Part shown: positions 27,523-36,180 of the stretch, piece by piece | How positions within the stretch are numbered: the stretch's first letter is position 1 | Layout of the letters: each line of letters starts with the position of its first letter | Made by a program: the position numbers and the translations under genes | The notes under the pieces: generated by a model | The model's input: only the letters and a program-made list of their open reading frames with translations | What the model was told of the DNA's origin: nothing | The model's database searches: none | NCBI GenBank assembly: GCA_910584865.1 | Contig: CAJUCE010000001.1 | Coordinates: forward strand, 288,274 to 352,273 | Direction of reading: 5' to 3' | Source: an uncultured Acetatifactor sp. | Lineage (GTDB): Bacteria; Bacillota; Clostridia; Lachnospirales; Lachnospiraceae | Length of the DNA stretch: 64,000 bases

Positions 27523-27862
27523 GCGGAACTGGAAAACAGCGTGATCTCGAACCAGAGCCCGGAGAAGTTACAGACGCAAGAGTTTGGCGGCCGGAAAGTC
27601 TCTGCGGGACATGGCTCTGTCGCGGGATTACGCGGAACTAAAAAACAGCGTAATCCCGAGCCAGAGCCCAGAGAGTTTACGGACGCATGGGTTTAGCGGC
27701 CGGAAAGTCTCTGCGGGACATGGCTCTGTCGCGGGATTACGCGGAACTAAAAAACAGCGTAATCCCGAGCCAGAGCCCAGAGAGTTTACGGACGCATGGG
27801 TTTAGCGGCCGGAAACTCTCTGCCGGACATGGCTCTGGTTCGGGATTACGCGGAACTGGAAT
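27523..27862 (+). repeat. Tandem hairpin-repeat array 2 (three units)
   Basis: Three units with a 109-bp period, AAAACAGC at 27533, 27642 and 27751. Left arm TAATCCCGAGCCAGAGCCC with AGAGAGTTT, loop ACGGACGCATGGGTTTAGCG, right arm AAACTCTCT with GGCTCTGGTTCGGGATTA, linker CGCGGAACTGG. The last unit has better pairing than the first two (AAACTCTCT against AAAGTCTCT). The array ends in AATAGGAGG, the ribosome site of the gene at 27877. Confidence 0.93.
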
Positions 27863-27876
27863 AGGAGGAAACATCC

Positions 27877-29196
27877 ATGAGAAGAAAATGGCAGAACCGG
27901 AAGGGGCGCACAGGCCGGATCCTGTGTCCGCTGACGGCATTTGCAGTCACTGCCGCCTTTGTGATCGGGACTCCTCCCTTAAGCGGGGAGGCATGGGCAG
28001 TGGAGCTGGACAGAGGCTGTGCGATTCAGGTGACTCCGGTGGAAGAAGGGGGAAATCCGGCGGAAGGGCAGCCGGGAGAGAAAGTGGATATAGCCATTGA
28101 TCTGTATCTGGTGGCGGAGGCCCGGGAGGTTGACGGCTATGATACCTATGATTACCTGATAGGAATGGATTCCCCCTATTATGCCGCGGCTATGGCTTAT
28201 GTGCAGTCAGGGGAAGGCCAGGGTTGGGAATATGAGCAGGATGCGCAGGGACTGATTTTCCGGTACAGCCCGGCACAGGAAGCGGAAGGTACAGGCTGGG
28301 AAGGCCTGGCCCGGGAGGTGGCAGCAGTCGTTTTGCGCGGGGAGGCAGAAATCCCGACTGCGGCAGCCGGAGCGGCAGGCGAGAGGATCGCGGATTTGAG
28401 CCCGGGACTATATCTGGTGGTTGCCCGGGGCAGCGCCCTGACTGAAAAGGAAGAATATGTGACGGAGCTGGACACGGAAACCGGTGACCGGGAGCTTGCT
28501 ACAATCGCCTATACGGCAGGGCAGCTCTATCAGTTCATGCCCCAGCTGGTATCCGTTCCCGGGAAGGAGCCGGAGAACGGCAGTATCACTACGGCAGGCC
28601 AGGGAGAATGGCTGTATGAATTGTTGGGTGTGGAGCTGAAGCCCATTGTAGGCCCCAGGTATGCGTCTCTGGAGATCGTGAAGAGCCTTGGCAGCTATGA
28701 CATGCCGGCTACCTTTGTCTTTCAGGTGGAAGCCGTACAGGGGGAGCAGAATGTATACAGCGATGTAGTAAGCATTTCCTTTGACGGAAATTCCGGCGAG
28801 GCAAAGTCCGTATTGCTGGAAGAGAAGATTCCGGCAGGAGCCCAGGTAAGCGTGACAGAGGTATATTCCGGTGCCGGGTATGAGTTGTCGGGCCTTGCCG
28901 TCAGCGCAGAGGGAATTCCCCAGGAAGCCCTCTCTTATACCGTGGATTCCGGGACAGGGCAGGCGGTGATCGCATCCATTCCTTCCGGCAGCGGCGGCAC
29001 AGGCGCGGCCGCAAGGGTTACTTTTACAAATGAACCCAACGGTTCAGGTAACAACGGAGGCGCCATCACAAACCATTTCGAGCGAAGCGGAGCAGATGCG
29101 GATTGGAACTGGAATCAGTATCGGTATGACGCGGCCTCCGGAAGCTGGGGCTGGAATTCCGGTCTCCCGGCGGTCACGGATACGACAGTCAGATAA
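27877..29196 (+). CDS. Secreted pilin-like protein without sorting signal
   Basis: 439 residues; the ATG is 9 bases after AGGAGG. Signal peptide with an AWAVE cleavage region near residue 42. The N-terminal ~150 residues (ALDLYLVAEA-like, YLIGMDSPYYAAAMAYVQ) resemble the first domain of Firmicute pilins. Residues ~265-390 form a Cna-B/DUF5979-like beta domain (ASLEIVKSLGSYDMPATFVFQVEA ... VSVTEVYSGAGYE). The C-terminus ends in a Trp/Asn-rich tail (DWNWNQYRYDAASGSWGW), and no LPxTG or membrane helix is present. It may be a minor, non-covalently attached subunit or may need the SipW-type system downstream. Function is inferred only. Confidence 0.75.
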   Translation: MRRKWQNRKGRTGRILCPLTAFAVTAAFVIGTPPLSGEAWAVELDRGCAIQVTPVEEGGNPAEGQPGEKVDIAIDLYLVAEAREVDGYDTYDYLIGMDSPYYAAAMAYVQSGEGQGWEYEQDAQGLIFRYSPAQEAEGTGWEGLAREVAAVVLRGEAEIPTAAAGAAGERIADLSPGLYLVVARGSALTEKEEYVTELDTETGDRELATIAYTAGQLYQFMPQLVSVPGKEPENGSITTAGQGEWLYELLGVELKPIVGPRYASLEIVKSLGSYDMPATFVFQVEAVQGEQNVYSDVVSISFDGNSGEAKSVLLEEKIPAGAQVSVTEVYSGAGYELSGLAVSAEGIPQEALSYTVDSGTGQAVIASIPSGSGGTGAAARVTFTNEPNGSGNNGGAITNHFERSGADADWNWNQYRYDAASGSWGWNSGLPAVTDTTVR

Positions 29197-29198
29197 TC

Positions 29199-29427
29199 CG
29201 GCCGGCAAATGCGGAACCGAAAAACAGCAAGAGCCAGTCAGAGTGCCCATTGGACTTACGGGAGCAAGCACTTGGCGGCTGGAAGTCCTATGCCGGAACT
29301 TGGTACTGTGGCCGGCAAATGCGGAACTGGAAAACAGCAAGAGCCGGTCAGAGTGCCCATTGGACTTACGGACGCAAGTATTTAGCGGCCGGAATTTGGT
29401 ACTGTGACTGGCGGATGCGGAACTAAA
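29199..29427 (+). repeat. Tandem hairpin-repeat array 3 (two units, second truncated)
   Basis: Two units with a 110-bp period, AAAACAGC at 29221 and 29331. The loop is ACGGGAGCAAGCA...GGCGGCTGG in unit 1 and ACGGACGCAAGTATTTAGCG in unit 2. Unit 2 has lost about 16-20 bases of its right arm (the AAGTCCTATGCCGG part). The array ends CGGAACTAAAATAGGAGACGAG, so once again the linker merges with the ribosome site of the next gene (ATG at 29440). Confidence 0.88.
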
Positions 29428-29439
29428 ATAGGAGACGAG

Positions 29440-29958
29440 ATGAGGAGAAAAAACATTCTGTTGGCTGCCGCGGCATTTTCATTAACGGCCGGTGTGGTAT
29501 TGACACCGGGAATCGGCAGTGCCAGCGCATATTTTACGACTTATACCGGAGCGGCGGGGGGCCGTACCCTGCAGGTGGGCAGCAATCCGGACATAGAGGA
29601 AACATTTTCCGGATGGACCAAGACGGTGACCGTTTCCAACAGCGAGGGTTCCCGGCCTGTCTATGTGAGGGTCAGAGCCTTCAGCGGAAACGCCTATACG
29701 CTGCAGTATCGGGATGACTCCGGCAGATGGACAGCGGGAGAGGACGGGTATTATTATTACGGCGATATCGTAAATGCCGGAGAGGTCACTGCTCCGATCA
29801 GTGTGGGAATCGACGGGATCCCGGAGGAAGGCGGCAGCTTCAACGTGGCGGTCATCTATGAAAGCACGCCTGTCCAGTATCGGGAGGACGGAAGCGCCTA
29901 TGCCGACTGGGAGATCAGGCTGGAGACATTGGGAACCACAGACACGGTGGGCGAATAG
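29440..29958 (+). CDS. TasA/CalY-like secreted fibre protein, short
   Basis: 172 residues from the ATG at 29440 (GGAG 7 bases upstream); the 12 codons before it are in the repeat array. The signal peptide runs into the hallmark SASAYFTTYT, resembling the ASAYFTD-type junction of TasA/camelysin proteins, which are cut by SipW-type peptidases. The rest is a beta-sandwich of ~140 residues (KTVTVSNSEGSRPVYVRVRAF). Followed by two related proteins and a SipW-type enzyme in one operon. It probably forms or caps an extracellular fibre. Confidence 0.75.
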   Translation: MRRKNILLAAAAFSLTAGVVLTPGIGSASAYFTTYTGAAGGRTLQVGSNPDIEETFSGWTKTVTVSNSEGSRPVYVRVRAFSGNAYTLQYRDDSGRWTAGEDGYYYYGDIVNAGEVTAPISVGIDGIPEEGGSFNVAVIYESTPVQYREDGSAYADWEIRLETLGTTDTVGE

Positions 29959-30040
29959 GACAGGGTGAGGCAAAGCCGGACGGCACGGACAGCTTTTCGG
30001 GCCGGGACAGCCGAACTGTCAGGAAGCGAAAGGAATGGAT

Positions 30041-30784
30041 ATGAAAAAGAAGATGAAAAAGGTAAAAAAGATTCTGGCTTCTCCCATTGTGACGTTATTG
30101 GCTTTCGTGTGTGCGGTGGGACTGCTGCTGTTCAGCTCCATCGGCGGGGCCAGAGCGGCATTAACCTATTATTCCGAGACGTATTCCTCCAATGTGGAGC
30201 TGTCGGAGATCGGCGTCAGGCTGGTGGAAAACGGCACGGAGACGGCAGGCGAATTGCTTCTGCCGGATGTGGAGGAGGATGTGAAGCTGGGCAAGACCTA
30301 TAAAGAGGAACTTGCGGTGCGAAACAGCGGTGAGATCAATCAGTTTGCGCGGGTTACTGTCTATAAATATTGGCTGATTCCAGACGACGGACCGGAGGGA
30401 TGGAGGAAATCCCAGGAACTGGGGCCGGATTTGATTGATCTGCATTTGACTCGGGACAGCGGCTGGATAGAGGATGAGGCGGCGTCTACACCGGAGCGTA
30501 CGGTTTTGTATTACAGCAATGTGTTGAAATGCGCCCAGGGAGATGGGGCGGGAGAGACTTCTCCTCTGTTTGCGGACTCCCTCACCATAGACGGCAGGAC
30601 GGCCCGGATCGTCAGAGAGGAAAATACAGAGGCCGGGGTCAGGCGGACCTACGCTTATGACGGCGCCAGGTTCTGCATTGAGGTCAGAGTGGACGCGGTT
30701 CAGGAGCATAACGCGGAGGCTGCCATCTGGAGCGCATGGGGCCGGAAGGTTTCGGTCAGTGACGGCGTATTGTCTCTGGAGTAA
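30041..30784 (+). CDS. TasA/CalY-like secreted protein
   Basis: 247 residues from the ATG at 30041; an ATG at 30035 is too close to AAAGG. Basic N-terminus, hydrophobic helix (IVTLLAFVCAVGLLLFSSIG) and the junction ARAALTYYSE, a SipW-type cleavage region. The mature part has KTYKEELAVRNSGEINQFARVTVYKYW, the NSG-x-INQFVRV-like core found in TasA-type proteins. No anchor is present. It is likely secreted by the SipW-type peptidase encoded two genes downstream and assembled with the 172-residue protein. Confidence 0.75.
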   Translation: MKKKMKKVKKILASPIVTLLAFVCAVGLLLFSSIGGARAALTYYSETYSSNVELSEIGVRLVENGTETAGELLLPDVEEDVKLGKTYKEELAVRNSGEINQFARVTVYKYWLIPDDGPEGWRKSQELGPDLIDLHLTRDSGWIEDEAASTPERTVLYYSNVLKCAQGDGAGETSPLFADSLTIDGRTARIVREENTEAGVRRTYAYDGARFCIEVRVDAVQEHNAEAAIWSAWGRKVSVSDGVLSLE

Positions 30785-30796
30785 GGGGGAGAGGAA

Positions 30797-32662
30797 ATGA
30801 GGAAGAAGATAATGGGAAAAAAGACAGCGGCTTTTGTCCTGGCTCTGGGAATGCTATTCTCCGTAAGTACGGCATCCCATGCGGAGACTCTGGATTCGGA
30901 GTGGAATGTTTCCTTTACGGCTCAAGACAAGATGGAGAGCGATTATACGGCATCTGATTTGAGTTCCGCAGTTTACAGTATGCAGCCCGGAGACAGCATG
31001 GAGATCCGGCTGCACCTGAAAAACGACAATGCATCCCCTTCCAACTGGTACATGACCAACAAGGTGCTGCAGTCTCTGGAGGAGAGCGGTACCGGAGCCA
31101 GCGGAGGCGCCTATGAATACGAACTGACCTATACGGCGCCGGACGGTACGGCGGAGATTCTTTTTACCAGCGATACGGTGGGCGGAGAGAACACCGGCGG
31201 CAGAATCGGACTCCATGGCGCCACAAGCGGCCTGGAGGATTATTTCTACCTGGATACCCTCTCATCCGGCCAGCAGGGCGAGATCACGCTGCGTGTGGCA
31301 TTGGACGGGGAGACTCAGGGCAATGATTATCAGAATACGCTGGCCAGCCTGCAGATGAATTTCGCGGTTGACACCAATGTCTCTTACACAGAGACCGTGA
31401 CTGAAGTGGTGGACGAGGAAGTGCCCGGAGACGGGGGAAATAACGGCGGAAACGGTGCGGACGGAAACGGCGGTGCAGTGGGAAACGGTGCCGGCGGAAA
31501 CGGCGGGGCAGGCGGAAACAGAACGAATGCGGTTAAGACGGCAGACGAGAATGACATGGGACCTTTCATAATTGCCGCAGCCATCAGCGGACTGCTCCTG
31601 CTGATTATCACAGGATACAGCATGGCGGAGAGAAGGAGGCAGAGGAAGGCAGTCGCCAAAGGAAGCGCGCTTTTGCTGGCGCTGTGTATGGCGTTTTCCA
31701 TGAAGGGGAACGTGTCCGCCCAGGGGGAATATACCTATACCGTGCGTCTCTTTGCGGGGGCTCAGGGCAGCATAGACGGCGGACAGGTGTGCCGGATGCA
31801 GGGAATCGCCGTTCCGGGCAGCAGCGGCGAAGTCTATGAGATCAGCGGACTTCATTACGGAGATCAGGTTACCTTCAATGTACAGTCCGGGGTAGCCATG
31901 GAGGAGAGCAGCAAGTATTACGTCAGAGGGATCCGCTTAAGCGGCGAGGATAACAGTACGGTGGGGAATCTGTCTTTTACGGTGACAGGAGATCAGGACT
32001 ATGTAGTGGCCTATGGCATCAAGGGGGCCACAGTGGCCTACACAGTGAATTACCTGGACGAGGACGGTAATGCGCTGGCACCCAGTGAGACTTATTACGG
32101 GAATGTGGGTGATAAGCCGGTAGTAGCCTATCTGTATATTGAGGGTTATCAGCCCCAGGCTTACAATCTGGGCAAGACATTGGTTGAGGATGCCACGCAG
32201 AATGTCTTTTCGTTTATTTATGCGCCGATTACCGTAGACCGCGTGGTCAACCGGGTAGTGAATACAGTGACTGTGCCGGTGCCGGCTCCGGAGGAACCCG
32301 CGCCGCCCCAGCCTACGGTTCAGCCCCAGGCGCCTGTGCCCGTTCAGACTCAGGGACCGCAGGAGGATGTGCCGGCTCCGGAGGAAACCACGGAACCGGT
32401 GGAGATCGGTGAGAACGACGTGCCGACTACCCAAACACCGGAAAATTACCGGGATCTGGACGACGAAAATGTGCCGCAGGGAAATTACAATGGGGAAGAC
32501 AGGAATGCGGTGCAGACCGTCATAGAAGATTTCGCCACACCCCTGGCCATGATGCCTACATCGGCGAAGGTGGGAATCGGGGCCGGAATTGTGGCACTGG
32601 CAGGAGGCCTGCTCTGGCTGATCCTGTTCTATAAAAAGAGGGAAAAAGAAGATGAACAATAA
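30797..32662 (+). CDS. Two-part surface protein: TasA-like half fused to a MucBP-like half
   Basis: 621 residues. The first half has a signal peptide (FVLALGMLFSVSTASHAE), a beta domain with SDLSSAVYSMQPGDSMEIRLHLKN, a Gly/Asn-rich linker (residues ~213-245) and a C-terminal anchor-like end (KTADENDMGPFIIAAAISGL...RRRQRK). Without a stop, the frame then runs into a second signal-like segment (GSALLLALCMAFSMKGNVSA, ~295-315), a MucBP-like domain (VNYLDEDGNALAPSETYYG), a Pro/Gln/Glu spacer and a final membrane helix (VGIGAGIVALAGGLLWLILF). It therefore looks like two secreted proteins fused in frame. An internal ATG at 31622 could give a separate second product. Confidence 0.8.
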   Translation: MRKKIMGKKTAAFVLALGMLFSVSTASHAETLDSEWNVSFTAQDKMESDYTASDLSSAVYSMQPGDSMEIRLHLKNDNASPSNWYMTNKVLQSLEESGTGASGGAYEYELTYTAPDGTAEILFTSDTVGGENTGGRIGLHGATSGLEDYFYLDTLSSGQQGEITLRVALDGETQGNDYQNTLASLQMNFAVDTNVSYTETVTEVVDEEVPGDGGNNGGNGADGNGGAVGNGAGGNGGAGGNRTNAVKTADENDMGPFIIAAAISGLLLLIITGYSMAERRRQRKAVAKGSALLLALCMAFSMKGNVSAQGEYTYTVRLFAGAQGSIDGGQVCRMQGIAVPGSSGEVYEISGLHYGDQVTFNVQSGVAMEESSKYYVRGIRLSGEDNSTVGNLSFTVTGDQDYVVAYGIKGATVAYTVNYLDEDGNALAPSETYYGNVGDKPVVAYLYIEGYQPQAYNLGKTLVEDATQNVFSFIYAPITVDRVVNRVVNTVTVPVPAPEEPAPPQPTVQPQAPVPVQTQGPQEDVPAPEETTEPVEIGENDVPTTQTPENYRDLDDENVPQGNYNGEDRNAVQTVIEDFATPLAMMPTSAKVGIGAGIVALAGGLLWLILFYKKREKEDEQ

Positions 32663-33197
32663 ACCATTGCCATCGAACGAAATTTCCGTAAAAAAGGGCA
32701 GGAGATTGATTCCTGTCCTTTGTAATATGGCAGGAACATTGATTTTGCTGGCGGTGATCGCCTTCTGCCTGCCGATTACACTGGCGAAAATCCGGGGATA
32801 TGAAGTGTATAATGTAGTCAGCGGCAGCATGGAGCCTGCGATTCCGGTGGGAAGCGTGCTCTATGTGGAGCAGGTGGAACCGGAGGAAGTGGAAGAGGGA
32901 GACGTGATCGCATTTCACAGTGCGGGAGCGGTGATTTCCCACCGGGTGGTGCGCCACCGGGTGGTGGAGGGAGAATTTGTCACCAAAGGAGATGCGAACC
33001 AGGAGGAAGATATGAATCCGGTGAAGTACCGGGATCTGGTGGGGCGTGTGTCCCGCCATTATCCTGTGATTGGGGACTTATTGTTCCTCTATACCAGCAA
33101 CATTGGAAAAGCATACATGGTTTGCTTTGCCGCCTGCGGGGCCATGCTGAATATTCTGGCCGGGAGACTGCGGGATCGAAACAGGGAGGCGTTATGA
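32652..33197 (+). CDS. sipW: SipW-type (Ser-His) signal peptidase I
   Basis: 181 residues, overlapping the previous gene by 11 bases. N-terminal helix (AGTLILLAVIAFCLPITLA), catalytic Ser59 in VVSGSMEPAIP, and His97 in AVISHRVV where ordinary bacterial enzymes have Lys. This is the archaeal/ER-type signature of SipW. TKGDANQEEDMNPV is the conserved GDAN box. A C-terminal helix closes the protein. SipW enzymes process TasA/CalY-type fibre proteins, matching the three upstream genes. A four-base ATGA overlap couples it to the regulator downstream. Confidence 0.95.
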   Translation: MNNKPLPSNEISVKKGRRLIPVLCNMAGTLILLAVIAFCLPITLAKIRGYEVYNVVSGSMEPAIPVGSVLYVEQVEPEEVEEGDVIAFHSAGAVISHRVVRHRVVEGEFVTKGDANQEEDMNPVKYRDLVGRVSRHYPVIGDLLFLYTSNIGKAYMVCFAACGAMLNILAGRLRDRNREAL

Positions 33198-34444
33198 CGG
33201 AAAAGATGGCAGGCGGGAGAGAGGCAATGACAGAGAATTACGGAGGGGGCGTTTTGTCGGTTCGTATGTTCGGCGGCTTTGCCCTGGACTGGAACGGGAA
33301 GGCAGTCACGGGAAATACCAAATCCGGCGAGTCCCAGTTTGCGTATCTGCTGCAGCTGGTATTGCATTTTCGGGAGAAGGGGGTCAGCAGGGATCTTCTG
33401 GAACGGGTGCTGTTCGGCGAACGTGACATCGATGATATCCATCATGCCACGCGGAGCGTGGTCTATAATGCGAACAGGAAGCTGCGGGCCATGGGATTGC
33501 CGGATGTCCGCTGTATACAGCAGAAAAAGGGGGTATGCTATTGGACGGATGCAGTGCCGGTGAGCGAGGATGCGGCGGAATTCGAAAGGCTTGTGGGGCA
33601 GGCCGGGGAGGAGAAGGATTCCGACAGACAGCTGGAACTATATCTGGAGGCATGCCACTGCTATAAGGGGGAGTTCCTTCCGGCGCAGACGGGCGTCCTG
33701 TGGGTGGCCAGGGAAGCAAGGCGGTACCGGGAGATGTTCTGTGCCTGTGTGGAAGCGACGGCAGGGCTTTTGAAGGAACGGCTGAATTTTGAGGCGCTGC
33801 GGGAGCTGGGGATATATGCGGCGGCAGCCAGTCCTTTATCTAACTGGGAGACCGTGACCATGGAGGCCCTGGTGGCCCTGGGGAGATACGGGGAGGCCAG
33901 AAAGCTGTATGACGACACGGTGGATCTGTATTTTCGGGAACAGGGACTGCGGCCGTCGCCGCGAATGATGGAGCTTTTCCATAGATTGGGCGAACAGATG
34001 GAACATCAGTATGCGGCGCTGGAGGATATCCAGGAGAAGCTTTTGGAGGAAAAGGATGCGCAGACGGGCGGTTTTCTGTGTTCTTATCCCGTGTTTCAGG
34101 GCATTTACCGGATGGTGGGGCGTCTGATGGAGCGGGGAGGCCAGTCTGTCTATCTGATGCTCTGCATGGTAGTGGACGGCAAAGGGAATCCGCTGGAGGA
34201 AGGCGCGGTGCTGGAGGAGCTTACCGGGAAGCTGAAAACGGCGGTACTTCAGTCCGTGCGGCGCAGCGATACAGTGACCAGATACGGAAACGGACAGTAC
34301 CTGGTACTATTGGTCAATACCACACGGGAGAGCTGCGATATCATTCAGCGCCGAATCAGCGCACATTTTTTCGCGGGAAGACATCGGATGGCGCTTCGGT
34401 ATTATGTGAACAGCGTGGAATGCTTTCCGGGCATGGAATTTTGA
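33194..34444 (+). CDS. BTAD-type regulator with GGDEF-like C-terminal domain
   Basis: 416 residues from the ATG at 33194 (GGGAGG just upstream, 4-base overlap with sipW). The N-terminus is an OmpR-like winged helix (LSVRMFGGFALDWNGKAV ... FAYLLQLVLHF ... NANRKLRAMGLPD), followed by the bacterial transcriptional activation domain with TPR-like helices (LELYLEACHCYKGEFLP ... YDDTVDLYFREQGLRPSPRM). Residues ~285-400 resemble a degenerate GGDEF fold (VLQSVRRSDTVTRYGNGQYLVLLVN) without the GGDEF motif, so cyclase activity is unlikely. Sitting inside the surface-fibre operon, it is a candidate local regulator. Confidence 0.85.
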   Translation: MTEKMAGGREAMTENYGGGVLSVRMFGGFALDWNGKAVTGNTKSGESQFAYLLQLVLHFREKGVSRDLLERVLFGERDIDDIHHATRSVVYNANRKLRAMGLPDVRCIQQKKGVCYWTDAVPVSEDAAEFERLVGQAGEEKDSDRQLELYLEACHCYKGEFLPAQTGVLWVAREARRYREMFCACVEATAGLLKERLNFEALRELGIYAAAASPLSNWETVTMEALVALGRYGEARKLYDDTVDLYFREQGLRPSPRMMELFHRLGEQMEHQYAALEDIQEKLLEEKDAQTGGFLCSYPVFQGIYRMVGRLMERGGQSVYLMLCMVVDGKGNPLEEGAVLEELTGKLKTAVLQSVRRSDTVTRYGNGQYLVLLVNTTRESCDIIQRRISAHFFAGRHRMALRYYVNSVECFPGMEF

Positions 34445-34445
34445 G

Positions 34446-34976
34446 ATGAGTAATGTCAGGCAGGGGAAGATAGGAGTGGAAATGGAGAGATCGCAATGGT
34501 ATATGGGGGCTCCGAACGGGGTGGTTCTGTGCGTGGACAAGGTGGAGGAGCAGCGCTTCGCCGGCAGGCTTTATCATGCATACAGCAGGAAACCGGCGGT
34601 ATTTTCCAGCATAGACGGGGTTATTTTTGCGCTGGAACAGTTCTACGATTCTCTGAATTTTCCCCATCCTACCACGGACAGCCGCAGCTTCGGGAAGGAA
34701 GGATATAAAGCGGGACAGGAAAGACCAGAAAGGAAGAAGACGATGAAAGACGAAGAATTGTTGAGCATGCACGGAGATCTGGGAACCTTTATCATCCGTG
34801 TCCAGCATCGCCAGAACAGCAGCTGGCAGGGGCGCATCACATGGATGGACAAAAATAAGACGGTGTATTTCCGCTCCATTTGGGAGATGATTAAGCTGGT
34901 GGCGGGAGCGCTGGATACGGTCAGCGTGTCGGAGGAGGAACAGCGCGAGGTGACCTGGGAGGACGCGCAGGAGTGA
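34446..34976 (+). CDS. Unknown protein with internal duplication
   Basis: 176 residues, starting one base after the regulator's stop. Two similar modules are visible: FAGRLYHAYSRKPAVFSS...FALEQFYDSLNFP and WQGRITWMDKNKTVYFRS...IKLVAGALDTV. Each is a beta hairpin (G-R-[LI]-x) followed by a helix rich in hydrophobic residues. There is no signal peptide, so it is probably a cytoplasmic partner of the BTAD regulator. I recognise no named family. Confidence 0.7.
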   Translation: MSNVRQGKIGVEMERSQWYMGAPNGVVLCVDKVEEQRFAGRLYHAYSRKPAVFSSIDGVIFALEQFYDSLNFPHPTTDSRSFGKEGYKAGQERPERKKTMKDEELLSMHGDLGTFIIRVQHRQNSSWQGRITWMDKNKTVYFRSIWEMIKLVAGALDTVSVSEEEQREVTWEDAQE

Positions 34977-35274
34977 GAGGCGGCGCGGTGGACACGCCTG
35001 TGACGGTGCTGTGTTTCGGCCGCACACGCCCGGCATGGAAAGTAACGGAGCGCGGACCAACGCAGTGCTGGTGTGGACAGCGAATGCACATTATGCAAGG
35101 ATTCATGCAATGGGGACCAGGGTAAAGAAGCGGCGGTTTCCATGTGTTCCCGGGCGGTGTTGTCCTGCGGCTTTGTGCAATCGCACAAAGTCAGGTACAG
35201 GCAGTTCCGACATGACATCCGGCATGCTCCTGCCCCCGAAAAATCGCAGGCAACATAGGTGCGGGCAAGTATAC
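34977..35274. other. Intergenic region between convergent operons
   Basis: 298 bases. Contains the perfect hairpin CTTTGTGC-AATC-GCACAAAG at 35171-35190, probably an RNA end structure. Open frames across it (including one of 61 codons from 35073) have no recognisable content and no ribosome site. No tRNA or other RNA gene is seen. Confidence 0.5.
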
Positions 35275-36099
35275 TCAGGGAACAAAATTCTCAAATATGC
35301 AGACGATATTTTCCCCTTCCAATTCCTTCAGCCGCTCTGCGCTCCTTACCGTCCAGGCAACCTCACGGACTCCATAGAGCCGTTTCATCAGGCGCAAGGC
35401 ACGGCAGGAGCGGTCTTGATGGTTATAGGCGATAAAATCTGGGCGCGTGAAGGCCGTGGTCAGCAGCTGGGTCAGGATAAAACGCACCGGCCGGGAAAGA
35501 ACGGCCGCATTGTCCTCCTTGAGGAAATTCTGGGAAAGCTGCCCCCGCAGTACAGCGGGGTACTGTTTTTTCAGATGGAGAAGTACGGCGGGATGGAAGG
35601 ACTCGATACAATAAGTTCCCCTCCACCTCTGAAGCAGCGTCATCACGGCATCCGTCAGAGCGGCGGCGTTGCCCTGCCAGACTTTCAATTCAATGATGAG
35701 AGGCGTTCTGCCCTCAAACACATCCAGCACATCCGCCAGCAATGGGATGTGCTCCTCTGTGCCCTCCAGTGGATAATCGGCCAGATCGGCGGCCTTCATC
35801 TCTTCAATGATCAGATTTTTCCCGCAGACCCGCTGCAGATTGCTGTCATGGACTACTGCCAGGCTGCCGTCCGCCATCAGATGGACATCCAGCTCGGCGC
35901 CGAAGCCGCATTCCGCAGCCTTTCGGAAAGCTGCCATGGAATTTTCCGGCAGGCCCTCCACGGTATTGTGAAGTCCCCGGTGGGCGAAGCGCATGCATGA
36001 GAATTTCTCCCAGCCCGGTTGATTACGGCGGGGTTTTAAAAGCACACACCAGAGCAGGAGGAGAAACAGTGCTATGGACAAGAATAGGAAAGTAAACAT
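35275..36099 (-). CDS. Membrane-anchored glycerophosphodiester phosphodiesterase
   Basis: 274 residues from the ATG at 36097-36099 on the minus strand (AGGTG 9 bases upstream); the frame is open 43 codons further, without a good site. One N-terminal membrane helix (MFTFLFLSIALFLLLLWCVL) is followed by a GDPD TIM barrel: catalytic RFAHRGLHN, metal-binding GAELDVHLMADG, general acid VVHDSNLQRV, then PLIIELKV, CIESFHPAVL and VREVAWTVRSAE. It hydrolyses glycerophosphodiesters (deacylated lipids or teichoic acid units) to glycerol-3-phosphate and an alcohol. Downstream of an MFS transporter on the same strand. Confidence 0.93.
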   Translation of the reverse strand: MFTFLFLSIALFLLLLWCVLLKPRRNQPGWEKFSCMRFAHRGLHNTVEGLPENSMAAFRKAAECGFGAELDVHLMADGSLAVVHDSNLQRVCGKNLIIEEMKAADLADYPLEGTEEHIPLLADVLDVFEGRTPLIIELKVWQGNAAALTDAVMTLLQRWRGTYCIESFHPAVLLHLKKQYPAVLRGQLSQNFLKEDNAAVLSRPVRFILTQLLTTAFTRPDFIAYNHQDRSCRALRLMKRLYGVREVAWTVRSAERLKELEGENIVCIFENFVP

Positions 36100-36180
36100 A
36101 ATCACACCTGTCTTTCTGCAGTTTATTTTTCCGTATCGCCGAGTTTGTTCTGCGCAATTCCCAAGTACTTTTCCTGAACA

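Noticed and set aside
27523..27862. CRISPR array
   Set aside because: Units are 108-128 bp and nearly identical throughout, with no unique spacers; no cas genes are nearby. They are hairpin repeats.
27584..28100. Repeat-coded frames (73 and 137 codons) before the pilin-like gene
   Set aside because: They read through the hairpin units in tandem, giving repeated peptides, and end within the real gene in another frame.
35073..35258. Cys-containing 61-codon gene
   Set aside because: No ribosome site, no family resemblance and it crosses a perfect RNA-type hairpin at 35171-35190.
35011..36000. 329-codon plus-strand frame
   Set aside because: It overlaps the GDPD gene, whose minus-strand product has clear catalytic motifs.
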